NCBI GenBank assembly: GCA_041940305.1
Contig: JBGTSJ010000003.1
Coordinates: 124,001-188,000 of the forward strand
DNA from: JBGTSJ01 sp041940305
Lineage (GTDB): Bacteria; Planctomycetota; Planctomycetia; Planctomycetales; Planctomycetaceae
Length of the DNA: 64,000 bases
Direction of reading: 5' to 3'
Shown here one piece after another: positions 50,951 to 60,295 of the stretch. The position numbers were made by a program, and so were the translations under genes. How positions within the stretch are numbered: the first letter of the stretch is position 1; every line of letters starts with the position of its first letter. Under the pieces are notes generated by a model. It saw nothing but the letters and a program-made list of their open reading frames with translations. It made no database searches and had not been told where the DNA came from.

Positions 50951-52200
50951 TGCGGTCGCCGATGCAGAGAACTCGTGAATGCACCAGCCCACGGATCGGA
51001 GTCCGTGGGCTTTCGTTGGTGGGAATGCTGTTTTGCCTGGGGGCGAGCGCGTTTGCACAGGAGGCCGTCGCTCCACCGGAGAGGGATCGCGTTCCGCGCC
51101 CGCAACCCATTGATCCGCCGTCCACCGCTGAACTGGAATCGGCCGTCACGCGGGGCGTCGACTTCCTGCTGGCGGACCAGAATCCCAACGGGTCCTGGGG
51201 GAACGCGACCAATACGAAGGACCTCAACATCTATGCTCCGGTGCCGGGCGCCCATGATGCCTTCCGCACGGCCGTGACGGCGATGAGCATCATGACGCTG
51301 ATCGAGTCGGGAGATGAGCGGGACGAGGTGCAGCAGTCACTGGTACGGGCGGAGGAGTGGTTTCTGGAGAACCTGCCGAGCGTGCGCCGCGCGACGGCGG
51401 ACGCGATGTACAACGTCTGGACGCACTGCTACTCGATCCCGGCCCTTGTCCGCATGCATGCACGCATTCCGGACGATGCCGGGCGACGCACCCGCATCAA
51501 GGAGTTAATCGACCTGCAGTTTGACCGGCTGACCGCGTACGAGTCGATCGACGGCGGCTGGGGCTACTACGACTTCCGTTACGGCACGAAGCAGCCGACG
51601 AGCAGCTCGATCAGCTTCGTCAACGCGGCCGTGCTTGTGGCATTTCACGAGGCGCAGCAGGCCGGGTTCGACCCGCCGCAACGGCTGGTCGACCGGGCGA
51701 TCGCCGCCATTCACAGGCAGCAGTTGCCCGATAACAGCTACCTGTACGGCGAGTATCTGCACTGGAAGCCGCGGCTGGATGTGAATCGACCGGGGGGGAG
51801 CCTCGGCCGGTCGCAGGCCTGCAACCTGGCGCTGCGGCTGTGGGGGGATGACGAAATCACCGATCAGGTGCTGATCGACTGGCTGGATCGGCTCATCGCC
51901 CGCAACGGCTGGCTGGACATCGGCCGCAAGCGTCCGATCCCGCACGAGTCACACTTCCAGGTGGCCGGCTACTTCTATTACTTCGGCCACTACTATGCCG
52001 CGCTGCTGCTGGACGAAATCCCGGAGGAGCGGCGTCCGGAGTACCGGGCTCATCTGGCGAAGCTGATGCTCGACCGGCAGGAGCGGGACGGCTCGTGGTG
52101 GGATTATCCGCTGTACGACTATCACCAGCCGTACGGGACGTCGTTCGCGGTGATGACGCTGCTGCAATGCCGGGAGCCGGAGCCGGCGGAGCAGGAGTGA
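50947..52200 (+). CDS. Terpenoid-cyclase-like toroid protein
   Basis: The 417-residue protein has a signal peptide (GLSLVGMLFCLGASAFA) and an alpha/alpha toroid of squalene-cyclase/prenyltransferase type. Repeats read AVTRGVDFLLADQNPNGSWG, YESIDGGWGYYDFRYGTKQP and LDRQERDGSWWDYPLYDYHQ (QxxxGxW style). Catalytic DxDD is not seen, so an enzymatic cyclase is doubtful; such exported toroids are common and uncharacterised in planctomycetes. It begins within the stop of the HlyD-like gene, so the two are translationally coupled. Confidence 0.8.
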   Translation: MMRSPMQRTRECTSPRIGVRGLSLVGMLFCLGASAFAQEAVAPPERDRVPRPQPIDPPSTAELESAVTRGVDFLLADQNPNGSWGNATNTKDLNIYAPVPGAHDAFRTAVTAMSIMTLIESGDERDEVQQSLVRAEEWFLENLPSVRRATADAMYNVWTHCYSIPALVRMHARIPDDAGRRTRIKELIDLQFDRLTAYESIDGGWGYYDFRYGTKQPTSSSISFVNAAVLVAFHEAQQAGFDPPQRLVDRAIAAIHRQQLPDNSYLYGEYLHWKPRLDVNRPGGSLGRSQACNLALRLWGDDEITDQVLIDWLDRLIARNGWLDIGRKRPIPHESHFQVAGYFYYFGHYYAALLLDEIPEERRPEYRAHLAKLMLDRQERDGSWWDYPLYDYHQPYGTSFAVMTLLQCREPEPAEQE

Positions 52201-52250
52201 CGACGGCGGAGGCAGTCAGTGCCGGGAGGGCAGGGCGGCGGAGAAGGAAG

Positions 52251-52340
52251 ATTGCGAATTGTTCATTGCGAATTGCCCATTGCAAATCGAGGGTGCTTCA
52301 ATTTGCGATGTGCAATGATCATTCTGCAATTTGCAATCTT
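52251..52340. repeat. TTGCAAAT-unit inverted repeat
   Basis: Units ATTGCGAATT, CATTGCAAATC, CAATTTGCGATG and GCAATTTGCAATC form imperfect inverted arms across about 90 AT-richer bases between convergent genes. It may end transcription of the toroid gene. Confidence 0.55.
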
Positions 52341-52399
52341 GCTGTGAGCATACGCCCGGCTCTCGTGACGCCGTCCCTCTCTGGACTTGCGCTCAGCGC

Positions 52400-53347
52400 T
52401 CACCCGCGGGGATGGCATTTTGCGTGCACCGCCTTCAGGCGACTGTGTTCGACGTGGGTGTAGACCTGCGTGGTGCGGATGCTGGCGTGTCCCAGGAGTT
52501 CCTGCAGGGCGCGGATCTCGGCCCCGCCGGCCAGCATGTGGGTGGCGAAGCTGTGCCGCAGCGTGTGCGGGCTGACCTTCTTCGCGATGCCGACGCGCGC
52601 GGCGTACTTCTTGACCAGGAGCCAGACGACGACGCGGTTGAAGACGCGGCCGCTGCGGGTCACGAAGAGCGAGTCGGAGTCGCGTGCTCCGACCAGGCGC
52701 GGCCGCTCGTGCGTCAGATACGCCTCCAGCGCCGCGACGGCGACAGGATTGAGCCCGACGATCCGCTCCTTGTTCCCCTTGCCGACGCAACGGCAGTAGT
52801 TCTCCTTCAGGCGGATGTCCTGGATTCGCAGGTTGGCGACTTCCGAGGCCCGGCAGCCGGTGGCGTACATCACCGCCAGAAGGGCGCGGTCGCGGAGGGG
52901 ATAGCTGTCTTCGGCGCACGGTGCGGCGAGGAGGCGATCCACCGTTTCGGGGCTGAGCACCGTCGGGAGGTACTGCCACAGCTTGGGAGAGCTGAGCAGG
53001 TCCACCGATGACTGCGACAGGACGCCGTCGAGCACCAGGTAGCGAAAGAACATCTTGAGCGACACGAGGCGGCGGGCGATCGTCGTCACTGCGAGGTTGC
53101 GCTCCCGCAGATGTTCGAGATACGCCACGAGCAGCTTGAGGTCGACAGCCGCGACGTCTCTGCCGCCGCGATCATCCAGCCACTCGAAGAACTGCCTGAG
53201 GTCGGTTCCGTAGGCCGCCAGCGTATTGGGGGACATTCCGCACTCCGCCCGCAGGTACTGCAGGAACGAGTCCAGCAGCGCACCGGGCGAACGGGCCGGA
53301 ATGCCAACAGCCGCAGCGGAGGCGGCCGGACGACGGCGGGGAGGCAT
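52400..53347 (-). CDS. xerD: Tyrosine recombinase XerD
   Basis: XerD with XerC resolves chromosome dimers at dif. The 315-residue protein has the SAM-like N-terminal domain (SPNTLAAYGTDLRQFFEWL). The catalytic domain carries the full set: Arg in ATGCRASEVANL, Lys in GKGNKERIVG, HTLRHSFATHML, LGHASIRTTQ and the nucleophile in VYTHVEHSRLKAVH. The ending CHPRG is XerD-like. The start at 53347 excludes a 230-residue non-homologous upstream frame. Neighbouring genes do not suggest a mobile element, so this is the housekeeping recombinase rather than an integrase. Confidence 0.93.
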   Translation of the reverse strand: MPPRRRPAASAAAVGIPARSPGALLDSFLQYLRAECGMSPNTLAAYGTDLRQFFEWLDDRGGRDVAAVDLKLLVAYLEHLRERNLAVTTIARRLVSLKMFFRYLVLDGVLSQSSVDLLSSPKLWQYLPTVLSPETVDRLLAAPCAEDSYPLRDRALLAVMYATGCRASEVANLRIQDIRLKENYCRCVGKGNKERIVGLNPVAVAALEAYLTHERPRLVGARDSDSLFVTRSGRVFNRVVVWLLVKKYAARVGIAKKVSPHTLRHSFATHMLAGGAEIRALQELLGHASIRTTQVYTHVEHSRLKAVHAKCHPRG

Positions 53348-53617
53348 GGCGGGGAATTGAGAAGCGGCGGCGAATGGAGAGCGACGGCGCTCCCGCAATG
53401 ATCGGTCGTTGAATGTCGCGGACTGCAGTCGAATCACGGCCCCGGCCACGGATTGCAGGAAAAGGTGGACGAGGGTGGCAGGTCGGGGCGACCGGGCGAC
53501 GAAACGCTCCCGCGGAGATTGGCCGGGGGCGCGATGGTGCTGTATAAGGGACCGGGGAGCCTGGTCCCGCCTCGACGCGCGGCGTCGCGTCGCGAGATCG
53601 CTTGAGGCAGCGACGGC

Positions 53618-55117
53618 ATGTCCGGCGGCCGCGAGGCTTCCGGTTCCGCACCGCATCGAATCCATTTTCACTTTTGGACGACCGCTTTGCCGCACGACCT
53701 CTACGAGAATCCGCTGAACAGCCGTTATGCATCCCGGGAGATGTCGGCGATCTGGTCCGACCAGCGGAAGCACTCCACGTGGCGTCGGCTGTGGATCGCG
53801 CTGGCCGAGGCGGAACGCGAACTCGGGCTCGACATCTCGGAAGCACAAATCGCCGAGCTGCGAGCCCATGTCGACGACATCGACTTCGGGGCGGCCGCCG
53901 CGCATGAGAAACGGCTGCGGCATGACGTGATGGCGCACGTGCATGCCTATCGCGACCAGTGCCCGACGGCCGGAGGCATCATTCATCTTGGCGCAACCAG
54001 CTGCTACGTCACCGACAACACCGAGCTCATTCAAATCCGGGACAGCCTGCAGCTGATTCGCGTGCGGCTGGGGCAGGTCATTGACGCGCTGGCGTCATTC
54101 GCGGAGACGCACAAGGACCTGCCGTGCCTGGGATTCACTCACTTGCAGCCCGCCCAGCCGACGACGGTGGGCAAACGCGCCATTTTGTGGTGTCACGATC
54201 TGGTGCTCGATCTGGAGGAAGTGGAGCATCGACTGGCGTCGCTCAAGTTCCGGGGGGTTAAAGGGACGACCGGCACGCAGGCCTCGTTCCTGCAACTGTT
54301 CGGCGGCGACCATTCGAAAGTGGACGAACTCGATCGGCTGGTGACGGCGCGGATGGGGTTCGACGCGGCGTATCCGGTGACCGGACAGACCTACAGCCGC
54401 AAGGTGGACGCCCAAGTGCTGGCGGTGCTTTCGGGAATCGGGCAGTCGTGTCACAAGGCGGGAAGTGACCTGAGGCTGCTGCAGAGCCGGAAGGAGCTGG
54501 AAGAGCCGTTTGAGTCCGAGCAGATCGGATCATCGGCGATGGCGTACAAGCGCAACCCGATGCGGGCCGAGCGGATGTGCGGGCTGGGACGGTTCGCGAT
54601 GTCGCTGGCGGCGAACGGCGACCAGACGGCGGCGACGCAGTGGATGGAGCGGACGCTCGACGACAGCGCGAATCGGCGGCTGTCTCTGCCGCAGTCGTTT
54701 CTGGCGATCGACGCGTCACTCATCCTGTACCGCAACGTCGCCTCGGGGCTGGTGGTGTATCCGCAGAGCATTGCCCGTCATCTGGCCGAGGAACTTCCGT
54801 TCATGGCGACGGAGGAGATCCTGATGGCGGGGGTGCAGGCCGGGGGGGACCGACAGGAACTGCATGAGCGGATTCGCGTCCACAGCCAGGCGGCCGCGCG
54901 GGAAGTTAAAGAGCACGGCAGGCCGAACGATCTGATCGAGCGACTCGGCAGTGACGCTGCGTTCGCCGGGATGAATCTCCAGGATACGCTCGACCCCCGG
55001 CGGTACGTGGGCCGAGCGCCGCAACAGGTGGAGGCGTTCGTCCGGGACGTCGTGGCGCCGATCCGGAAGCGACTGGCCGCGGAACTCCGTCGCGAGGCGG
55101 ATGATCTGCGGGTCTGA
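53618..55117 (+). CDS. purB: Adenylosuccinate lyase
   Basis: PurB cleaves SAICAR to AICAR and adenylosuccinate to AMP, both in purine synthesis. The 499-residue protein has the fumarase/aspartase fold: NPLNSRYASREMSAIWSDQR, IHLGATSCYVTDNTELIQ, the lyase signature SSAMAYKRNPMRAERM and IARHLAEELPFMATEEI. The N-terminus contains about 30 residues before the usual HDLYENP start. It is divergent from xerD; purH lies 42 kb away. Confidence 0.96.
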   Translation: MSGGREASGSAPHRIHFHFWTTALPHDLYENPLNSRYASREMSAIWSDQRKHSTWRRLWIALAEAERELGLDISEAQIAELRAHVDDIDFGAAAAHEKRLRHDVMAHVHAYRDQCPTAGGIIHLGATSCYVTDNTELIQIRDSLQLIRVRLGQVIDALASFAETHKDLPCLGFTHLQPAQPTTVGKRAILWCHDLVLDLEEVEHRLASLKFRGVKGTTGTQASFLQLFGGDHSKVDELDRLVTARMGFDAAYPVTGQTYSRKVDAQVLAVLSGIGQSCHKAGSDLRLLQSRKELEEPFESEQIGSSAMAYKRNPMRAERMCGLGRFAMSLAANGDQTAATQWMERTLDDSANRRLSLPQSFLAIDASLILYRNVASGLVVYPQSIARHLAEELPFMATEEILMAGVQAGGDRQELHERIRVHSQAAAREVKEHGRPNDLIERLGSDAAFAGMNLQDTLDPRRYVGRAPQQVEAFVRDVVAPIRKRLAAELRREADDLRV

Positions 55118-55308
55118 TCGATCGCGGGACGACCTCGTTGTTTCGCGGGAATCGGCGGTCCGGTTCGAGCGCGGCCCGCCGAGGGTGGACTGAACTGGCG
55201 GCCAGCATGTTACAATCGCCGATGCCTGTCGACGTGGCACAGGATGGAAGCTGCGTACGGCTCGCGTCGTTGAGAATTCACTCCTCGCAATCGGGGTCCC
55301 CGACCAGC

Positions 55309-56799
55309 ATGCGATACGCTCTCGTTGCCTTCGTCCTGATCGGTTGCGCTTCTCTGACCGCAGCGGCCGACGACGCGCCGCCTCACAACGGCAAGAACGT
55401 CATCCTCATGGTGGCCGACGACCTCGGCTTCCAGATCGGCGCCTATGGGGACGACGTGACGCGGACGCCCGGTCTCGACCGGCTGGCGGCGACGGGGACT
55501 CTCTTCACGCGGGCCAACTGCACGTCTGCGAGCTGCAGCGCGAGCCGGAGTGTCATCCTGACGGGACTCTATAACCATGCCACGGGACACTACGGGCATT
55601 CTCATGGTTACAACCATTTCAGCACGTACGACTCGGTGCCGACGCTGCCGGTGATGCTCTCGGCCGCGGGGTATCGGACTGCGTCGGTCGGCAAGTATCA
55701 CGTTGCTCCGGAGTACGTCTATCACTTCGATGCGTATCCGAATGAGGGGATCGCCGGCGCGCGGAATTCCGTCCGGATGGCGGAGAACGCGATTGAGTGG
55801 ATGAGCGCCGAAAGTGAGCAGCCGTTCTTTCTGTACTGGTGCACGAGCGATCCGCATCGGGGGGGAGGGCCGGGGGGGTTCGCGAACTTTCCCGATGATC
55901 CCGAGCGTTATCCCGGCATCAAGCCGGTGATGTTCGACCCGGCGGAGATCGACGTGCCGCCGTGGCTGCCGGACAACGCGGAGACGCGAGCCGAACTTGC
56001 CGAGTACTATCAGGCGATTGCGCGGATGGACCAGGGGATCGTCCGGCTGCTGGACTGGCTGGATGAGAGCGGCCACGCTGACGACACGCTGGTGATCTTC
56101 ATTTCGGACAACGGGCCGCCATTTCCGGGCGCCAAGACGAACCTGCATCAGGCGGGGATGAACCTGCCGCTGCTGGTGCGAAGTCCGGACATCGAGCCGC
56201 GGGGCATCACCTGCGATGCGCGGGCGAACTGGGCCGACATCGTGCCGACGATTCTCGACTTCTGCGATGTGACGCCCGAGGCCGCGCCGCCGATTCAGAC
56301 GACGGAGAACGTCGGCCCGCCGGAATATCGTCCGCAGCGGCCGAACCAGAAGCTACAGCCGGTGACGTTTCACGGCCGGTCGTTTCTCGACGTGCTCGGC
56401 GAGGAGCATCCGGAAGGGTGGGACGAGGCGTTTGCATCGCACACCTTCCACGAGATCACGATGTACTACCCGATGCGGGTGGTGATCGAAGACGACTGGA
56501 AGCTGATCTTCAACATTGCGCATCAGCTGCCGTACCCGTTCGCGTCGGACCTGTACGAGTCGCCGACATGGCAGAGCGTGCTGCAGCGCGGCGACAAACA
56601 GTACGGCGTGCGGACAGTCGATTCGTACGTGCATCGGCCGCGGTTTGAGCTGTACAACCTGGCCGATGATCCGTGGGAGACGAACAACCTGGCCACCAGT
56701 TCGGAGCATCAGCAGCGGCTGGAACAGTTGCAGAAGAAACTGCAGGCCTGGCAGGAGGAGACGAAGGACCCGTGGGAGCTGAAGTGGCGGTATGAGTAG
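55309..56799 (+). CDS. Sulfatase (type I)
   Basis: The 496-residue exported enzyme (signal peptide ALVAFVLIGCASLTAAA) belongs to the formylglycine sulfatases. VILMVADDLGFQIGAYGDD supplies metal Asp residues. The cysteine to be converted to formylglycine is C76 in the C-S-A-S-R motif. KYHVAPEYVYH and LVIFISDNGPPFPG are other family segments. Sulfatase genes are very numerous in planctomycetes and act on sulfated polysaccharides. The frame is open from 55138, but the start at 55309 carries the leader. No anaerobic maturase is adjacent. Substrate unknown. Confidence 0.93.
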   Translation: MRYALVAFVLIGCASLTAAADDAPPHNGKNVILMVADDLGFQIGAYGDDVTRTPGLDRLAATGTLFTRANCTSASCSASRSVILTGLYNHATGHYGHSHGYNHFSTYDSVPTLPVMLSAAGYRTASVGKYHVAPEYVYHFDAYPNEGIAGARNSVRMAENAIEWMSAESEQPFFLYWCTSDPHRGGGPGGFANFPDDPERYPGIKPVMFDPAEIDVPPWLPDNAETRAELAEYYQAIARMDQGIVRLLDWLDESGHADDTLVIFISDNGPPFPGAKTNLHQAGMNLPLLVRSPDIEPRGITCDARANWADIVPTILDFCDVTPEAAPPIQTTENVGPPEYRPQRPNQKLQPVTFHGRSFLDVLGEEHPEGWDEAFASHTFHEITMYYPMRVVIEDDWKLIFNIAHQLPYPFASDLYESPTWQSVLQRGDKQYGVRTVDSYVHRPRFELYNLADDPWETNNLATSSEHQQRLEQLQKKLQAWQEETKDPWELKWRYE

Positions 56800-56879
56800 G
56801 TCAGGGTGTTTCAAAGGAAGCGGCGTCGAGTCGAGTCAGGTTTCGAGTTCGTGAGCGATTCGCGTCATGCACAGCGCGA

Positions 56880-57015
56880 CCCACTTCTATCTCAAAGCCT
56901 TGATGGCACCCCTCCGGGGTGCGAGTCGCGCTCTCCATCAAACCGGTGGTGTCGCTGCGCTCAACCACCGGCTACCGTATCCGACCCCTGCCGGGGTCAG
57001 CGCCGGCAGGGCGTC
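56880..57015. repeat. Composite repeat: CACCCCTCCGGGGTGC and ACCGGTGGT...ACCACCGG
   Basis: Two hairpins in series: CACCCCTCCGGGGTG and ACCGGTGGTGTCGCTGCGCT...AACCACCGGCT. A third, CCCCTGCCGGGGTC, follows. This composite is widespread in planctomycete gene gaps. Its placement just before the GTG of the next gene may affect that gene's promoter or leader. Confidence 0.65.
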
Positions 57016-57065
57016 TGAAGTAGTTCGTGACACTCAGATATCGATGAGCACAAGGAAGGTAAGCC

Positions 57066-58664
57066 GTGGCGACACAGGTTCTTGATCAGCCGGGAACGGC
57101 GAATGGCGAACAGTCCGATGCGCTACCCTACAGTCTGCTGCTGGAGCTGACGGTTACCGATCCGGAGGTGATCGCGGCTCTGTGGCAGTGCAACGAGGGG
57201 GCGGAGCGGGATGAGTTCGCGGCGCGGGCCCTACGCATCGGCGTGCTGGCGCTCAAGCAGGCTCAGGGTCAGATCGACACCACGGCGGTCCGCCAGGAAG
57301 GGGAGCGGATGCTGCGGAGCATCGAGGCGGCCCTCAAGGACCACAGCCAGCTGCTCAACGAGCGGATGACGGCGCACCTGAAGGAGTACTTCGACCCGCA
57401 GAGCGGGCGCTTTCAGGAGCGGGTCGAGCGACTGATCAGCCGTGACGGCGAACTGGAGCAGGTGCTGCGGCGGAACATCGGCGGGGACGACAGCGAACTC
57501 TGCAGGACGCTGCTGAGCCATGTCGGCGACGGGAGCCCGCTGGTGCGGCTGTTGTCGCCGGACGGGAACGACGGCTTCGCTGCGGCGCTGCACAAGGTGA
57601 TGGAGCAACGACTCGCGGACCAGCGTGACGCAGTACTCAGGGAATTCTCGCTCGATCAGAAAGAGGGCGCACTCTGCCGGTTTCTGTCCGAGGTCAAGGT
57701 GCACTATGACGGAGTGAGCGGAGACCTCACGCAGAAGATCGAGAAAGTGGTCGGCGAGTTTTCGCTGGACAAGCAGGACTCGGCACTCAGCCGTCTTGTG
57801 AACAGGGTCGAAGATGCGCAGAAGACCATCACGCGCGAGTTCACTCTGGACGAGAAAGAATCCGCACTATCACGCCTCCGAGGAGAACTCGTGGATCTGC
57901 TGGAGAAGCAGGCGAATTCAAATCAGCGCTTTCAGGAAGAAGTGAAGGTCGCGATCAGCGAACTCCAGGCGCGCAAGGCCGAAGCGGCCCGGTCGACGCG
58001 GCACGGAGATACGTTTGAAGAGCAACTCGCGACGTTCCTGATGGACGAGGCTCAACGCTGCGGGGACCTCGTCGAGCGAAAGGGACGAAAGGCGGGGTCC
58101 ATCAGCCGGTGTTTCGTTGGGGACGCTGTGTGGGAGCTTGGTCCTGAATCGGCGGCTCCGGGAGCATTGATCGTCATCGAAGCGAAGGAATCGGCGGAGT
58201 ATGCGCGGAAGAAGATGCTGGAGGAGTTGGAGACGGCGAGAAAGAACCGCGGAGCCCAGATTGGGGTCTTCGTCTGCTCCTGCAAGACGGCGCCGGCGGA
58301 CTGTGAACCGCTCTCACGATGGGGTCAGGATATCATCGTGGTGTGGGACGCCGAGGACACGGCAATGGATGTTTATCTCCGCGCGGCCATGACGCTCGCG
58401 AAAGCGCTGTGCGTCCGGGAGCACCGTCGCGGTGCTGCCGAAGCCGCCGACCTGGCGGCGATCGAAGATGCGATCTCGGAATTGGAGCGGCGCGCCAAGG
58501 ATCTGGATCAAATCGGGACGTGGGCGAAAACCATCGAGAACAACGCCAGGGAGATTATTAAGAAGAAGGACAAGCTCCGCGAGACGCTCGATACCCAGGT
58601 CGAAATCCTGCGTTGCAAGACGACAGCACTGAAGTCACTTACGGCGAGCGACGACGCCGTCTAA
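57066..58664 (+). CDS. Coiled-coil protein with PD-(D/E)XK-like nuclease domain
   Basis: The 532-residue cytosolic protein has no close family that I recognise. Residues 60-310 are helical and coiled-coil, with three copies of an EF(S/T)LD(x3-4)AL(C/S)R unit at about 193, 231 and 258. Residues 315-410 look like a restriction-endonuclease fold: FEEQLATFLMDEA, GD353, then IEAK (E372, K374), giving a D...ExK pattern, with GAQIGVFVCSCKTAP after it. The layout recalls DUF2130/RmuC-like proteins, but similarity is only structural. The C-terminal 70 residues are again helical. The start is a GTG behind AAGGAAGG. No toxin-antitoxin or restriction partner lies next to it. Confidence 0.65.
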   Translation: MATQVLDQPGTANGEQSDALPYSLLLELTVTDPEVIAALWQCNEGAERDEFAARALRIGVLALKQAQGQIDTTAVRQEGERMLRSIEAALKDHSQLLNERMTAHLKEYFDPQSGRFQERVERLISRDGELEQVLRRNIGGDDSELCRTLLSHVGDGSPLVRLLSPDGNDGFAAALHKVMEQRLADQRDAVLREFSLDQKEGALCRFLSEVKVHYDGVSGDLTQKIEKVVGEFSLDKQDSALSRLVNRVEDAQKTITREFTLDEKESALSRLRGELVDLLEKQANSNQRFQEEVKVAISELQARKAEAARSTRHGDTFEEQLATFLMDEAQRCGDLVERKGRKAGSISRCFVGDAVWELGPESAAPGALIVIEAKESAEYARKKMLEELETARKNRGAQIGVFVCSCKTAPADCEPLSRWGQDIIVVWDAEDTAMDVYLRAAMTLAKALCVREHRRGAAEAADLAAIEDAISELERRAKDLDQIGTWAKTIENNAREIIKKKDKLRETLDTQVEILRCKTTALKSLTASDDAV

Positions 58665-58714
58665 CGCCCCCCCCCGGGGCGGGGCGGGGTGCGAGATTGG
58701 CGACCGAATGACGT

Positions 58715-58755
58715 TCGGAGCGCCGCCCGTTGGGCGGCGGCTAAACGTGTGGGGG
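58715..58755. repeat. Hairpin repeat ending in GGCTAAACG, copy
   Basis: GCGCCGCCCGTTGGGCGGC followed by GGCTAAACG. The stem GCCGCCC / GGGCGGC differs from the copy at 46213 by compensating changes, which suggests selection on the hairpin. Confidence 0.65.
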
Positions 58756-58759
58756 GGCA

Positions 58760-59485
58760 ATGGTTGATTTGACGCGGCGGGATCGCCGGCCGGAATTGAT
58801 GGATGACCCGGCGCTGGATGAGGGGTTGCATCGGCAGGCGCTGCGCGGGCTGGAGCGGGTGAACCGGATCAGCGGGATTTCGCGGCTGATCTGGCGCAGC
58901 GTGCGGCCCTTGTGTCATGAGATCACCGACCGGCCAGTGCGCGTGCTCGACGTGGGGTGCGGGGGCGGGGACATCAGTGTGGGCGTGTGGAAGCAGGCTC
59001 GGCGGGACGGGAAGGGGATCCAGGTCGGGGGCTGCGATATCAGCCCGAAGGCTTTGCGAATGTCACGCGAACGGGCCGAGGCGGCGGGTGCGGACGCGGA
59101 GTATTTCTCTGTCGACATCCTCAATGACGATCTGCCGGATGACTGGGACGTGATGTACTGCTCGCTGTTCCTGCATCACTTTGATGAGCAGCAGGGTGTG
59201 CGGCTCCTGGCCAATATGGGGCGGAGCGCAGGGCGGATGGTGCTGGTCAATGATCTGGTGCGCAGCCGGCTGGGCTACGTGCTGTGCTGGTGCGGCGTGC
59301 GGCTGTTGACGCGAAGTCCGATCGTGCACGTGGACGGGCCGCTGTCGGTGCGGGCGGGATTTCAGCCGGCGGAAGTGCTGGCGATGGCGGACGCGGCGGG
59401 AATGCCCGGTGCGCGGATCACACGGCATTGGCCGCAGCGACTGCTGCTCACGTGGCGCAGGCCGGTCAGCGACGGCGGGCGGTGA
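58760..59485 (+). CDS. Class I SAM-dependent methyltransferase
   Basis: The 241-residue protein has the SAM-binding glycine-rich loop VLDVGCGGGDISVGVWKQ, an acidic residue in GGCDISPKALRMS, YFSVDILNDDLPDDWDV (motif II area) and LVNDLVRSRLGYVLC. It resembles small-molecule methyltransferases of type III polyketide or quinone pathways, but the substrate is not predictable. It overlaps the convergent thioredoxin-fold gene by 20 bases. Confidence 0.85.
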   Translation: MVDLTRRDRRPELMDDPALDEGLHRQALRGLERVNRISGISRLIWRSVRPLCHEITDRPVRVLDVGCGGGDISVGVWKQARRDGKGIQVGGCDISPKALRMSRERAEAAGADAEYFSVDILNDDLPDDWDVMYCSLFLHHFDEQQGVRLLANMGRSAGRMVLVNDLVRSRLGYVLCWCGVRLLTRSPIVHVDGPLSVRAGFQPAEVLAMADAAGMPGARITRHWPQRLLLTWRRPVSDGGR

Positions 59486-60011
59486 TGGGGCCGCGTTCAG
59501 TGGCGACGGCTGGTTCCTCACGGTCGATCAGGCGCCGCAGCAGGAGTTCGCTCACGCGGCCGCGGAAGCGCACTCTCCCGTCGATCTCGATGACCGGGAC
59601 GCAGGTTCCGAATTGCTTGACGAGTTGCGGGTCGGCGTCGATATCGACCTCCACCAAAGGCGGGAGGTATTCGCGGTAGAGCGCGAGGAGTTCGCGGGCT
59701 TCATCGCAGAGACCGCACTCGGCTCTTGTATAGAGCACGACGGAATGAAACCGGACTCCGGATAGCTTCGGGGTCCAGCCGGCTTTGGCATGTGCGGCGC
59801 GCCATGTCAGCCTCAGGCCGGCCGCGAGCAGGATGATGGAGATGAGGATCAGCAGCGCCTCGGACTGGAACCACCAGCGGGCGACGGCGAGCGGGAGCAG
59901 GTTCATGGCGTCGAGCACGCCGGTGAGGAGACCGCAGCCTCCCAGCAGGAGCAGTGCGGTCCCGGCCGCGTGGGCGTGCGCGCGCGATTCTGCCGATTCA
60001 GCGTGAGGCAT
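59466..60011 (-). CDS. Membrane protein with C-terminal glutaredoxin-like domain
   Basis: The 181-residue protein has two transmembrane segments (ALLLLGGCGLLTGVL and LILISIILLAAGL). A thioredoxin/glutaredoxin-type domain follows with the active-site pair in RAECGLCDEARELL (CxxC). VEVDIDADPQLVKQFGTCVP matches the DUF836-type fold. A membrane-bound thiol oxidoreductase is plausible. The start at 60011 is chosen; the frame is open 16 residues further. It converges on the methyltransferase gene. Confidence 0.8.
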   Translation of the reverse strand: MPHAESAESRAHAHAAGTALLLLGGCGLLTGVLDAMNLLPLAVARWWFQSEALLILISIILLAAGLRLTWRAAHAKAGWTPKLSGVRFHSVVLYTRAECGLCDEARELLALYREYLPPLVEVDIDADPQLVKQFGTCVPVIEIDGRVRFRGRVSELLLRRLIDREEPAVATERGPITARRR

Positions 60012-60295
60012 GGTCCGTAGGGTTCGTCCTGCGTGGAAGGGTCGTTGCGGAATCGTCAATGGCAGGCACCGGCCATTCGCGATGAATGAGATTCGCCCAT
60101 CCAGGCCGAATCCCGGCAGTGGAAGGGGCCGTCATCGCGTGTTATCGTAAGGTTGTCCAGTGTGGGCGTCGCGTCGAGAATCCGCCGGGGTGGCTGTCGT
60201 CTGTACGGGTCCGTTCCAGGGACCGGGGCCAACCCTGCTCGCGACTCCCGCCGTCGCTGCCAGTGCGCTGCCGACGCCGGACCGGCGAAAGTTCC

